A stretch of 64,000 bases of DNA, from the NCBI GenBank assembly GCA_016717115.1, contig JADKGE010000001.1:434001-498000 (forward strand). Direction: 5' to 3'. Below are positions 28,432 through 36,173 of this stretch, in pieces. The position numbers and the translations under genes were made by a program. This stretch comes from Actinomycetota bacterium. Its GTDB lineage: Bacteria > Actinomycetota > Actinomycetes > S36-B12. Under the pieces are notes generated by a model that searched no databases, had not been told where the DNA came from, and saw only the letters and a program-made list of their open reading frames with translations. Position 1 is the stretch's first letter; each line of letters begins with the position of its first letter.

Positions 28432-28486
28432 CGCTGCCTCCTCAGTGCACGGTCGATGTCCGACCCAGGTCGAGTCCCCGAAAGGC

Positions 28487-28509
28487 GGACACTATTAGGG
28501 GCAGTGTCC
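28487..28509 (-). promoter_or_regulatory. Palindromic operator upstream of the permease gene
   Basis: A perfect inverted repeat GGACACT-N9-AGTGTCC overlaps a TAATAG hexamer that could be the permease -10 on the minus strand. The geometry (7-bp arms, 23 bp overall) fits a dimeric repressor. No regulator gene adjoins it, so the binding protein is unknown. Confidence 0.5.
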
Positions 28510-28595
28510 TCGCGAACGCGCTTTTGTTAAGTGCGACACGCACGGGGCGGGATTCATCCTTTTTGCGCAGTTCGGCCCTCGGGCATTCCGGACAT

Positions 28596-29570
28596 TCACG
28601 GGCGCGCAACGTCATCGAGCAGTCGCTCGAAGCCCGGGTGGTCGAACGTGCGCACCGCGCGTTCGTACTTCTCCATCCCCCAGGACCAGTAGTCGAACTC
28701 GATCGGGCTGATGGACTCCTGGATGGCTGCCCACAGCGTCCAGCCGTACTGCGACATGAGCGCCCACATGCGGGCCCGTGCCACCTTCGCCGGTGAGACC
28801 GCGCCCCAGTAGCTCGACACCAGCGGCTCGAGCTGGTCGTCGTCGAGCGTCGACTCGCTCCAGATGTTGCCCAGTTCGAAGCTTGGCTCGTTGTTGCCCG
28901 AGTACTCATAGTCGATGAGCCAGATGCGCTCGCCGTCGTCGATCATGTTCGCGGCGAGCAGGTCGTTGTTGCAGGCGACGATGGGCTCGGGGTGCTCGGC
29001 CATCGCCGCTCGCATCCGGCGCGCCTGGGGCAGGAAGTCCTCGTACCGGCTGGGCAGCCGGTAGCCGCGCTCGCGAACCAGAGCGAGATAGCGCTCCTGG
29101 ATGTCGAACATGTTGAAGTCGGACGCGAACAGGGGTCCGGCGTGCAGAAGCCGGCACGCTTGGGCGATCCGGGGCAGGTTGTCGGGATTGCGCACGTCCG
29201 CCTCGGTGAACGTGCGGCCGACGATCCACTCCACGACCAGGACGCCAGCCCCCGGCACGTACTGAGCTACGGGCGCCCCGGCGCCGGACAGGGCGGCGGC
29301 CATCGAGTTCAGGTACTCGTTCTCCCGGTCGATGGCGAGGATGGAGGTCTCGGGGTCCGACAGCCTCACGACATAGTCGTGCGTCGGCGTCTTGACCCGG
29401 TAGTTGCGATTGGTGATGCCGCCGGCCAGGGGCACGACCGCCGTCGCCGTCGCGAGGCTCGACACCAGTCTGAGCCGCTCGACATCGTGCGGGGGCAGGC
29501 CGGCCAGCAAGGTGTCCACGATCCGGCAGCGTAGGTGAGTTGGGGCCGCCACGTGGGGCATCGATCGCAT
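28596..29570 (-). CDS. Phosphotransferase family protein, choline/ethanolamine kinase-like
   Basis: This 324-aa kinase-like fold protein of the APH/choline kinase group has GGITNRNYRV (nucleotide loop) and the Brenner motif in VACNNDLLAANMI (canonical HxDxxxxN has Asn in place of His here). The second metal motif is WLIDYEYSGNNEPSFELGN, as in LicA/choline kinases. Starts at 29570 or 29561 are both possible. It is divergent from the ABC ATPase gene with only 24 bp between starts. The catalytic Asp (NND) is retained. It probably phosphorylates an amino alcohol, in line with the surrounding genes. Confidence 0.8.
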   Translation of the reverse strand: MRSMPHVAAPTHLRCRIVDTLLAGLPPHDVERLRLVSSLATATAVVPLAGGITNRNYRVKTPTHDYVVRLSDPETSILAIDRENEYLNSMAAALSGAGAPVAQYVPGAGVLVVEWIVGRTFTEADVRNPDNLPRIAQACRLLHAGPLFASDFNMFDIQERYLALVRERGYRLPSRYEDFLPQARRMRAAMAEHPEPIVACNNDLLAANMIDDGERIWLIDYEYSGNNEPSFELGNIWSESTLDDDQLEPLVSSYWGAVSPAKVARARMWALMSQYGWTLWAAIQESISPIEFDYWSWGMEKYERAVRTFDHPGFERLLDDVARP

Positions 29571-29582
29571 TGGAACCCCGCG

Positions 29583-29588
29583 TACGGT
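29583..29588 (+). promoter_or_regulatory. -10 element of the ABC ATPase gene (leaderless)
   Basis: TACGGT ends 6 nt before ATG 29595. There is no ribosome site, so the transcript would be leaderless. Confidence 0.45.
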
Positions 29589-29594
29589 TGCCTC

Positions 29595-30299
29595 ATGCTC
29601 GAGGTGCGCGGGATCAGCAGGTCCTACGGCGGACACCTCGTCGTGAACGGCATCTCCTTCACCGTGGAACCGGGGATGATCCTCGCGCTCCTCGGCCCCA
29701 ACGGGTGCGGCAAGTCGACGACCCTGAAGGTACTCTCGGGGGCCATCCCGCCCAGCGCAGGCGAGTACACGGTCGACAGCCACCCGGGGCTCAGCGACGA
29801 GGCCCGGCGCCGCACCGGCTACGTCCCGGACACGCGTGGCATCTTCCCTCGTCTCACCGGCCGGGAGCACCTCGAGCTCTCCTCACGGCTTCACCACGCC
29901 CCGGCTGTCGACGATGTGGCCGACGAACTGATCGAGCGGCTCGAGCTCATGGAGGTCATCGATCTCCCAGCGGCCGCCTACTCGCACGGTCAGTCGCGGA
30001 GACTCTCCGTGGCCATGGCCCTGGTGTCCCACCCTCCGCTCCTGCTGGTCGACGAGCCGTTCGATGGTGTCGACCCCGAGGGCGTCGAGACCATCTCCGA
30101 GCTACTGGTCGAGGCCCGGGCGGCAGGGTGCGCCGTGGTGCTGACGACCCATCTGCTCGACGCAGCCGTCATCGCCGACCAGGTCGCCGTCTTTCATCAC
30201 CACGAGCTGGTGGGACCGTTCGCGACCGCCGAGCTCCTCCGCCGGCACGGGTCGCTTCGCCAGGCCTGGACGCATCTGGCCCGGGCGGTCCCGACGTGA
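29595..30299 (+). CDS. ABC transporter ATP-binding protein with atypical signature
   Basis: This 234-aa ATPase starts MLEVRGISRSYGG. Walker A is GPNGCGKSTTLKVL and Walker B is LLLVDEPFDGVD with TTHLLDAAV as H-loop. The signature reads YSHGQSRRLSVAMAL instead of LSGGQ, so the second position pair is altered. The gene overlaps the downstream permease gene by 4 bp (GTGA). CcmA- and YhaQ-like ATPases are similar in length. The substrate is unknown. Confidence 0.85.
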   Translation: MLEVRGISRSYGGHLVVNGISFTVEPGMILALLGPNGCGKSTTLKVLSGAIPPSAGEYTVDSHPGLSDEARRRTGYVPDTRGIFPRLTGREHLELSSRLHHAPAVDDVADELIERLELMEVIDLPAAAYSHGQSRRLSVAMALVSHPPLLLVDEPFDGVDPEGVETISELLVEARAAGCAVVLTTHLLDAAVIADQVAVFHHHELVGPFATAELLRRHGSLRQAWTHLARAVPT

Positions 30300-31630
30300 G
30301 CCTGATGACGGGCGACATCCGTCTCGGCGTCGCGCACCAGCTCCGCAATGTCTGGCGGTCTTCGCGCATCTTCGTGGTGGCGGCCCTGACCGTCACGGTC
30401 CTGCTCCACCTGACCGCCATGATCACCGCCCAGCTGCACCGGTACATCGCCGACGCCGACGTCGCCCCAGCGGTCCTCGTCCCCCTGGCCGCCGGCCTGT
30501 GGTCGGCCCTCGCCCTGCTTCCGGCCCTCGGGGGCGGCGACACCGATGACGCCATGGCCCTCGCGGCGGCTGGTGCGGGCCGGTCGTTCACCTTCGGCTC
30601 GAGATTCGCCGCCACCATCACCGATGCCGGCCCGGGCCTGTTCGTCCCCACCCTGGCCATCATCGGTGCGGCTGCCGCCGGCTGGCCCGGCTGGCTCGCC
30701 GGGCTGGCCCTTGCCTGGAACGGCCTGGCCTGCGGCCAGCTCGCCAGGGCTGGATCGGCCCTCCTCGTGGGCCGCCTGGGTCCCACCTGGGCACTCGCCA
30801 CAGTCGCGAGTCTCGTCATGCTGCTCGCGACCGTCCTCGTCACGAGCGGCCTTGGCCCCGGAGCCTGGTGGTTGAAAGCCACCACCCAACCGGTCTATGA
30901 CGCCGTCCTCGTGCTCACGGGCCTGCTTGCCCTGTGGGGCTCGTGGGCGCTCAACCAGCCGTCCGAACGCTCCATACGACCAGCGCGACCGGTGCCCTTC
31001 CCACGGGCCGTGCTACCCGCCCTCACCATCGCGATGGCCACCGGCGTCGGCCGATCGGTTGCGGCGCGCAGCACCGTCGTCACTGCCGTCATCGCACCCC
31101 TCCTCGGGCGCAGCGCCGGCGTCGAGGTCACGCAGAGCGTCGTCTTCTTCGTCATGGCCGCGGCCGCCGCCGTCCTGGGCGCCAACGGCTTCGCCTACGA
31201 CGGCGGCTCCGCCGTGTGGCTGCTCGGGAAGGTCGGCCCCTGGACGATGCTCGTCGCTCGACTCATCGCCACGACCGCGTGGGTGCTCGCGCTGGCGGTG
31301 ATCGCCTCGCTCACCGGAGCCCTCGTCGGTGCACCCCTGGAGCCCTCCACGATCCCCGCCGTCGTCCTCGTGGCCGTCGCGGTCGCCCTCAGCGGCCTGT
31401 ACCCGTCGGTGCACCGGCCGGCATCGACCGACTTCGACTCCTTCCGCGCCCAGCCTGCCCCCGTGGCGTCGTCGATCGGCACTCTGACCCGCGCCGTCGT
31501 CCTCACCCTCGCGATCCTCACGTTGCCGCTGGGTGCGGGCGCCGCGATCGTGACGGCCTATGCCGTGGTCGCCCTCATCCACGCTCGCTGGGAGATGCGA
31601 GACCCGATCGCCCTGGCCGCCCTCACCTAA
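30296..31630 (+). CDS. ABC transporter membrane protein, substrate unknown
   Basis: This 444-aa protein has about ten to twelve hydrophobic segments and no recognised soluble domain. It starts at GTG 30296, overlapping the ATPase stop. An ATG nine bases later is also possible. It is very rich in Ala, Leu and Val, with short cytoplasmic basic loops such as QPSERSIRPARPVPFPR. Gene pairing identifies it as the permease of the preceding ATPase. It lies within the amine-catabolism island, but whether it exports or imports is not readable from sequence. Confidence 0.7.
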   Translation: MSLMTGDIRLGVAHQLRNVWRSSRIFVVAALTVTVLLHLTAMITAQLHRYIADADVAPAVLVPLAAGLWSALALLPALGGGDTDDAMALAAAGAGRSFTFGSRFAATITDAGPGLFVPTLAIIGAAAAGWPGWLAGLALAWNGLACGQLARAGSALLVGRLGPTWALATVASLVMLLATVLVTSGLGPGAWWLKATTQPVYDAVLVLTGLLALWGSWALNQPSERSIRPARPVPFPRAVLPALTIAMATGVGRSVAARSTVVTAVIAPLLGRSAGVEVTQSVVFFVMAAAAAVLGANGFAYDGGSAVWLLGKVGPWTMLVARLIATTAWVLALAVIASLTGALVGAPLEPSTIPAVVLVAVAVALSGLYPSVHRPASTDFDSFRAQPAPVASSIGTLTRAVVLTLAILTLPLGAGAAIVTAYAVVALIHARWEMRDPIALAALT

Positions 31631-31721
31631 CGCGCGGCCGCGGTCCGTTTGGGCCCGAACCGAGCGCGCCGATGCCCGCGTTGCTGTTGAATGCCGAGTA
31701 GTCCACGAATCAGGAGTGCAC

Positions 31722-33086
31722 ATGGCGAAGTCCGAACCACTGACCGTCGAGACGCTGCGCCACGAGGTGGCGGACGGACGCATCGACACGGTCGCGGTGA
31801 ACATCACCGATATGCAGGGTCGGCTTCAGGGCAAGCGCATCCACGCGCAGTACTTCGTCGACGAGGTGCTCGCTCACGCGACCGAGGGCTGCAACTACCT
31901 CCTCGCCGTCGATGTCGACATGAACACGGTCGATGGCTATGCGATGTCCTCGTGGGACAGCGGGTACGGCGACATGGTCATGCGGCCCGACATGAGCACC
32001 CTCCATCGCATCCCCTGGCACCCGGGCACCGTCGGTGTGCTGTGCGACGTGCTGTGGGAGGACGGCTCGGACGTCATCGCGTCGCCCCGTCAGGTGCTGC
32101 GCAAGCAACTCGCGCGTCTCGACGATGCGGGCATGGGTGCCTTCGTCGGCACCGAGCTCGAGTTCATCCTCTTCCAGGACACCTACGAGGAGGCGTGGCT
32201 CTCCGGCTACCGCGACCTCACGCCGGCCAACCTGTACAACGTCGACTACTCGATGCTCGGCACGGGTCGGGTCGAGCCCCTGCTGCGACGCATCCGCAAC
32301 GAGATGTTCACCGCCGGACTCGTCGTCGAGAGCGCCAAGGGCGAGTGCAACCTCGGCCAGCACGAGATCGCTTTCCGCTACACCGATGCGCTCGGCACCT
32401 GCGACCGGCACGTGACGTACAAGACCGGTGCGAAGGAGATCGCGGCACAGGAGGGCTACTCGCTCACCTTCATGGCCAAGTTCAATGAGCGCGAGGGCAA
32501 CTCCTGCCACATCCACCTGTCGTTCCGCGGTACCGACGGCTCGATGGTCATGGCCGACGACGATGACCCCTCAGGCATGTCCGCCCTCGGCAAGTCCTTC
32601 GTCGCGGGTCAGTTGGCCCACTCAGCCGAGCTGGCCCTGATGTTCGCGCCCCAGATCAACTCCTACAAGCGCTTCGCCCCGGGCTCCTTCGCGCCGACGG
32701 CGGTGCGCTGGGGTCGTGACAACCGCACGTGCGCCTACCGGCTTGTCGGCCACGGCGCCGCGCTACGCCTGGAGAACCGCATCCCTGGCGGCGACGTGAA
32801 CCCCTACCTCGCCGTCGCCGGCATGGTCGCGGCCGGCCTCGACGGTATCGAACGCAACCTCGAGCTGGAGCCCGCTTTCCAGGGCAACGCGTACACCACC
32901 GACTCCGAGCGGGTCCCGCCGTCGATGCGGGATGCGCTGGCCCTGTGGGAGTCCTCCGAGTGGATCCGCGAGACGTTCGGCGCCGAGGTGCAGGACCACT
33001 ACACGAACATGGCCCGGGTCGAGCTCGACGCCTTCGGCAAGGCCGTGACGGACTGGGAGCGATACCGAAGTTTCGAACGGCTTTAA
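31722..33086 (+). CDS. Glutamine synthetase-like gamma-glutamyl-amine synthetase (GlnA4 type)
   Basis: This 454-aa GS-fold enzyme has metal and substrate motifs GTELEFILFQD, KGECNLGQHEIAFRY, NEREGNSCHIHLSF, the ATP-site NSYKRFAPGSFAPTAVRWG, and RLENRIPGGDVNPYLA. As I recall it, the N-terminal sequence DMQGRLQGKR and EGCNYLLAVDVDMNTVDGYA closely follow Streptomyces GlnA4, a gamma-glutamylethanolamide synthetase, rather than assimilatory GlnA. It would ligate glutamate to an amine, using ATP. ATG 31722 is preceded by AGGAGTG. ALDH, SDR and a gamma-glutamyl hydrolase follow in order, which matches a glutamylated-amine pathway. Confidence 0.87.
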   Translation: MAKSEPLTVETLRHEVADGRIDTVAVNITDMQGRLQGKRIHAQYFVDEVLAHATEGCNYLLAVDVDMNTVDGYAMSSWDSGYGDMVMRPDMSTLHRIPWHPGTVGVLCDVLWEDGSDVIASPRQVLRKQLARLDDAGMGAFVGTELEFILFQDTYEEAWLSGYRDLTPANLYNVDYSMLGTGRVEPLLRRIRNEMFTAGLVVESAKGECNLGQHEIAFRYTDALGTCDRHVTYKTGAKEIAAQEGYSLTFMAKFNEREGNSCHIHLSFRGTDGSMVMADDDDPSGMSALGKSFVAGQLAHSAELALMFAPQINSYKRFAPGSFAPTAVRWGRDNRTCAYRLVGHGAALRLENRIPGGDVNPYLAVAGMVAAGLDGIERNLELEPAFQGNAYTTDSERVPPSMRDALALWESSEWIRETFGAEVQDHYTNMARVELDAFGKAVTDWERYRSFERL

Positions 33087-33150
33087 TGGGTCCTGCACCT
33101 CATCGGCCAGCAGTCCCTTCGGCGCGCGCGCCCAAGCTTCAGGAGCTTTC

Positions 33151-34509
33151 ATGCACGACGTCATCAACCCGGCGAACGAGCAGGTCATCGCCAGTGTCCC
33201 CTCGGCGACGGTCGAGGAGACGGACGAAGCCATCGTCCGGGCGCACGAGGCGTTCCCGGCCTGGCGCGACCTGGCGCCCGGCGATCGCGCGAATCTACTG
33301 AGGGCGTTCTCCGACGTCGTGCGCGATCATGCCGAGGAACTTGCACAACTCGAGGTCGCGAACGCCGGCCACACCATCAGCAACGCCCGCTGGGAGGCGA
33401 ACAACGTCGCCAACGTGCTCGCCTACTACGCCGGCGCGCCCGAGCGGCTGTTCGGCCGGCAGATCCCGGTGCCCGGCGGCATCGACATCACCTTCAAGGA
33501 GCCGGTCGGCGTCGTGGGCGTCATCGTGCCGTGGAACTTCCCCATGCCGATCGCTGGCTGGGGCTTCGCGCCCGCCCTGGCGGCCGGCTGCACGGTGGTG
33601 CTCAAGCCGGCTGAGATCACCCCCCTGACGGCCATCCGTCTCGGCGAGCTCGCCCTCGAGGCCGGGATCCCGGCCCACGTGTTCACGGTCGTTACCGGCA
33701 AGGGATCGGTGGTCGGCCAGCGGTTCGTCGACCACGAGCTGGTCCGCAAGGTGGTCTTCACCGGCAGCACGGAGGTCGGCCAAGGGATCATGGCCGGTGC
33801 CGCACGGCAGGTGAAGGCCGTCACGCTCGAGCTCGGCGGCAAGAGCGCGAACGTGATCTTCGCCGATGCGGACCTGGAAAAGGCCGCCGCTTCGGCGCCC
33901 TACGGCGTCTTCGACAATGCCGGACAGGACTGCTGCGCGCGCTCGCGCATCCTCGTCCAGCGTTCGGTCTTCGACCGGTTCATGGAGCTGTTCGAGCCGG
34001 CCGTCAAGGGCGTCAAGGTCGGCGACCCGCTCCTCGACGCGACCGAGATGGGACCCCTCGTCTCGAAGGCCCAGTTCGACACCGTGTCCGGCTTCCTCGA
34101 CGGCTCGGCGCCGATCGCCTTCCAGGGCGAGTGCCCCGACGGTCCGGGGTACTGGCTCCCCGCCACCGTCCTCGCCCCCGTCGACTCGACCGCGCGGGTG
34201 TTCCAGGAGGAGATCTTCGGCCCCGTCGTGGTCGTCACTCCGTTCGAGGATGAGGCTGACGCCATCCGGCTCGCCAACGACTCGGAGTACGGCCTGTCGG
34301 GTTCCATCTGGTCACGTGACCTCGGGCGCGCCATCCGCGTCTCGCGCGCGATCGAGTCCGGGAACCTCTCGGTGAACTCGCACTCGTCGGTGCGCTACTG
34401 GACACCGTTCGGCGGCTACAAGAAGTCCGGCCTGGGCAGGGAACTGGGGCCCGACGCACTAGACGCGTTCACCGAGACCAAGAACGTGTTCATCAGCACA
34501 GAGGAATAG
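33151..34509 (+). CDS. Aldehyde dehydrogenase (gamma-glutamyl-aminoaldehyde type)
   Basis: This 452-aa NAD(P)-dependent aldehyde dehydrogenase has VIVPWNFPMPIAGW (oxyanion and cofactor region), FTGSTEVGQGI, the glutamate motif LELGGKSANVIF and the catalytic Cys in DNAGQDCCARSRI. It is slightly shorter than the usual ~480-490 aa, with a short N-terminus. CAGGAGC precedes ATG 33151. Following the GlnA4-like gene, it would oxidise a gamma-glutamyl-aminoaldehyde. Betaine-aldehyde or 2-aminomuconate-semialdehyde oxidation are alternatives. Confidence 0.88.
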   Translation: MHDVINPANEQVIASVPSATVEETDEAIVRAHEAFPAWRDLAPGDRANLLRAFSDVVRDHAEELAQLEVANAGHTISNARWEANNVANVLAYYAGAPERLFGRQIPVPGGIDITFKEPVGVVGVIVPWNFPMPIAGWGFAPALAAGCTVVLKPAEITPLTAIRLGELALEAGIPAHVFTVVTGKGSVVGQRFVDHELVRKVVFTGSTEVGQGIMAGAARQVKAVTLELGGKSANVIFADADLEKAAASAPYGVFDNAGQDCCARSRILVQRSVFDRFMELFEPAVKGVKVGDPLLDATEMGPLVSKAQFDTVSGFLDGSAPIAFQGECPDGPGYWLPATVLAPVDSTARVFQEEIFGPVVVVTPFEDEADAIRLANDSEYGLSGSIWSRDLGRAIRVSRAIESGNLSVNSHSSVRYWTPFGGYKKSGLGRELGPDALDAFTETKNVFISTEE

Positions 34510-34520
34510 AAAGCGACCAC

Positions 34521-34592
34521 CCTTCGTCGAGTGGCGGCTTGTGGTCACCCCGCGGGGTGCGCGAACCGCCACGAGCCGCCACTCGGCGAGGG
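34521..34592. repeat. Long palindromic element, copy B
   Basis: Arms 34521-34544 and 34569-34592 pair over about 24 positions, and all three imperfect positions are T opposite G, so the RNA pairs continuously. The core CGAGTGGCGGCTTGTGG and its complement match copy A at 26641-26712. The central loop region (TCACCCCGCGGGGTGC) forms its own short stem. It lies in the 106-bp gap between the ALDH and SDR genes, which point the same way. Confidence 0.85.
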
Positions 34593-34615
34593 ACACCTGA
34601 GGAAACGAGGATCAC

Positions 34616-35395
34616 ATGAGTGACAGCAAGTGCCGTCGGCTCGAAGACCGGGTCGCCGTCGTGACCGGAGGCGCCAGCGGTATCGGCCTTGCCACCGTGC
34701 GGCGGTTCGCCGGCGAGGGCGCCAAGGTCGTCATCGGTGACGTCGATCCCGCCTCGGGAGAGGCCGCGGCTGCGGAGGTCGGTGGCCTGTTCATCCGCAC
34801 CGACGTCACCAGCGCCGATGACGTCGAGGCGATGTTCGCCGCCGCCAAGGACACGTACGGCAGCGTCGACATCGCCTTCAACAACGCCGGCATCTCACCG
34901 CCCGACGACGACTCCATCCTGGAGACCGGCATCGACGCCTGGCGCCGGGTGCAGGAGGTCAACCTCACATCTGTCTTCCTGTGCTGCAAGGCGGTCCTGC
35001 CCATCATGCTCGCGCAGGGCAAGGGCTCGATCATCAACACCGCCTCGTTCGTCGCCACGATGGCAGCGGCCACCTCGCAGATCTCCTACACCGCATCGAA
35101 GGGCGGGGTGCTAGCGATGACCCGAGAGCTGGGCGTGCAGTTCGCCCGCTCGGGCGTGCGGGTCAATGCTCTGTCCCCCGGCCCCGTGAACACTCCCCTG
35201 CTCATCGAGCTGTTCGCCAAGGATCCCGAGCGAGCTGCCCGTCGCTTGGTGCACATCCCGATGGGTCGCTTCGGCGAGGCCGAGGAGCTCGCGGCCGCGG
35301 TGGCGTTCCTGGCCAGCGACGACTCGTCCTTCATCACCGCCTCGAACTTCCTCGTCGACGGCGGCATCGCCGGGGCGTACGTCACTCCCCTGTAG
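34616..35395 (+). CDS. SDR family oxidoreductase
   Basis: This 259-aa short-chain dehydrogenase has VAVVTGGASGIGLATV, VIGDVDPASG with an acidic residue for NAD preference, FNNAGISPP, a TASFVAT serine region and the YTASKGGV Tyr/Lys pair, ending in FLVDGGIAGAYV. A strong ribosome site (GAGGAAACGAGG) precedes the ATG. In a gamma-glutamyl-ethanolamide pathway an alcohol dehydrogenase step is needed before the ALDH, and this SDR is the only candidate in the island. The general 3-oxoacyl-ACP reductase label would be uninformative. Confidence 0.87.
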   Translation: MSDSKCRRLEDRVAVVTGGASGIGLATVRRFAGEGAKVVIGDVDPASGEAAAAEVGGLFIRTDVTSADDVEAMFAAAKDTYGSVDIAFNNAGISPPDDDSILETGIDAWRRVQEVNLTSVFLCCKAVLPIMLAQGKGSIINTASFVATMAAATSQISYTASKGGVLAMTRELGVQFARSGVRVNALSPGPVNTPLLIELFAKDPERAARRLVHIPMGRFGEAEELAAAVAFLASDDSSFITASNFLVDGGIAGAYVTPL

Positions 35396-35404
35396 CCACT
35401 TCGG

Positions 35405-36139
35405 TCAGGAGACGGCGACCGGGACCGTTCTCGCGCGGTAGCGATCGGCCGCTGCGACGAACTCGCCGAGCAGCACCCGGTCCGGCTGCCGCCGGTCCGG
35501 GTGCTCCGGATGCCACTGCACGCCCAGGCAGAAGTCGGCCGCGGGATCCTCGCACGCCTCGATGGTGCCGTCGGCCGCCCAGCCACTCACGACGAGGTCG
35601 CCGGCGCTCGCAACCGACTGGTGGTGCGAGGAGTTCACGACCACCTCGCCCGGGCCGAAGATGGCTCCGGCCCGGGAGCTGTCGGCGAAGGTGGCGACGT
35701 GGTCGACGAATGCGCCCGGGCGCTCACGATGCGTGATCGTCCCCTCGACATCGGGCAGGTGCTGCACGAGGCTGCCGCCGTGCGCGACCGCCATCACCTG
35801 CAGTCCCCGGCAGATGCCGAGAACCGGCATGCCGAGATCACGAGCCCGTCGGTACAGCGCCAGCTCGGAGGAGTCGCGGGCCTCGCGTGGTGCATCGGCG
35901 GTGTCGTCCGGCGCGGCGCCGTACAGGCGGGCGTCGACGTCCGCGCCACCGGCGAGGGCAAGACCGTCGAGTCGGTCCAGCACCACGGCGTCGTTCTCGG
36001 GCGGCAGCAGCACCACGTCGGCCCCGGAGTCGTGCAACATGTCGACGTACCAGTGGGGCACGAGCGCGGCCGGCATCTGCCACGCCCCCCACTGAGCGGG
36101 CTCGAGGTAGCAGGACAAGCCGATGACCGGACGCGACAT
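35405..36139 (-). CDS. Gamma-glutamyl-GABA hydrolase-like amidotransferase (peptidase C26)
   Basis: This 244-aa class I glutamine amidotransferase-fold hydrolase of the PuuD group starts at ATG 36139. The nucleophile is in VLGICRGLQVMAV, with the oxyanion region DGLALAGGADVD earlier and the catalytic His/Glu in GVQWHPEHPD. NSSHHQSV is also typical of PuuD. It would hydrolyse the gamma-glutamyl bond at the end of a glutamylated-amine pathway. It converges on the SDR gene 9 bp away. Confidence 0.88.
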   Translation of the reverse strand: MSRPVIGLSCYLEPAQWGAWQMPAALVPHWYVDMLHDSGADVVLLPPENDAVVLDRLDGLALAGGADVDARLYGAAPDDTADAPREARDSSELALYRRARDLGMPVLGICRGLQVMAVAHGGSLVQHLPDVEGTITHRERPGAFVDHVATFADSSRAGAIFGPGEVVVNSSHHQSVASAGDLVVSGWAADGTIEACEDPAADFCLGVQWHPEHPDRRQPDRVLLGEFVAAADRYRARTVPVAVS

Positions 36140-36173
36140 GCCGGAGAGTCTCGCACGACGGCTCGCGCCGGCC

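Noticed and set aside
31722..33086. Housekeeping glutamine synthetase GlnA
   Set aside because: N-terminal sequence and neighbours (ALDH, gamma-glutamyl hydrolase) match GlnA4-type amine ligases rather than GlnA.
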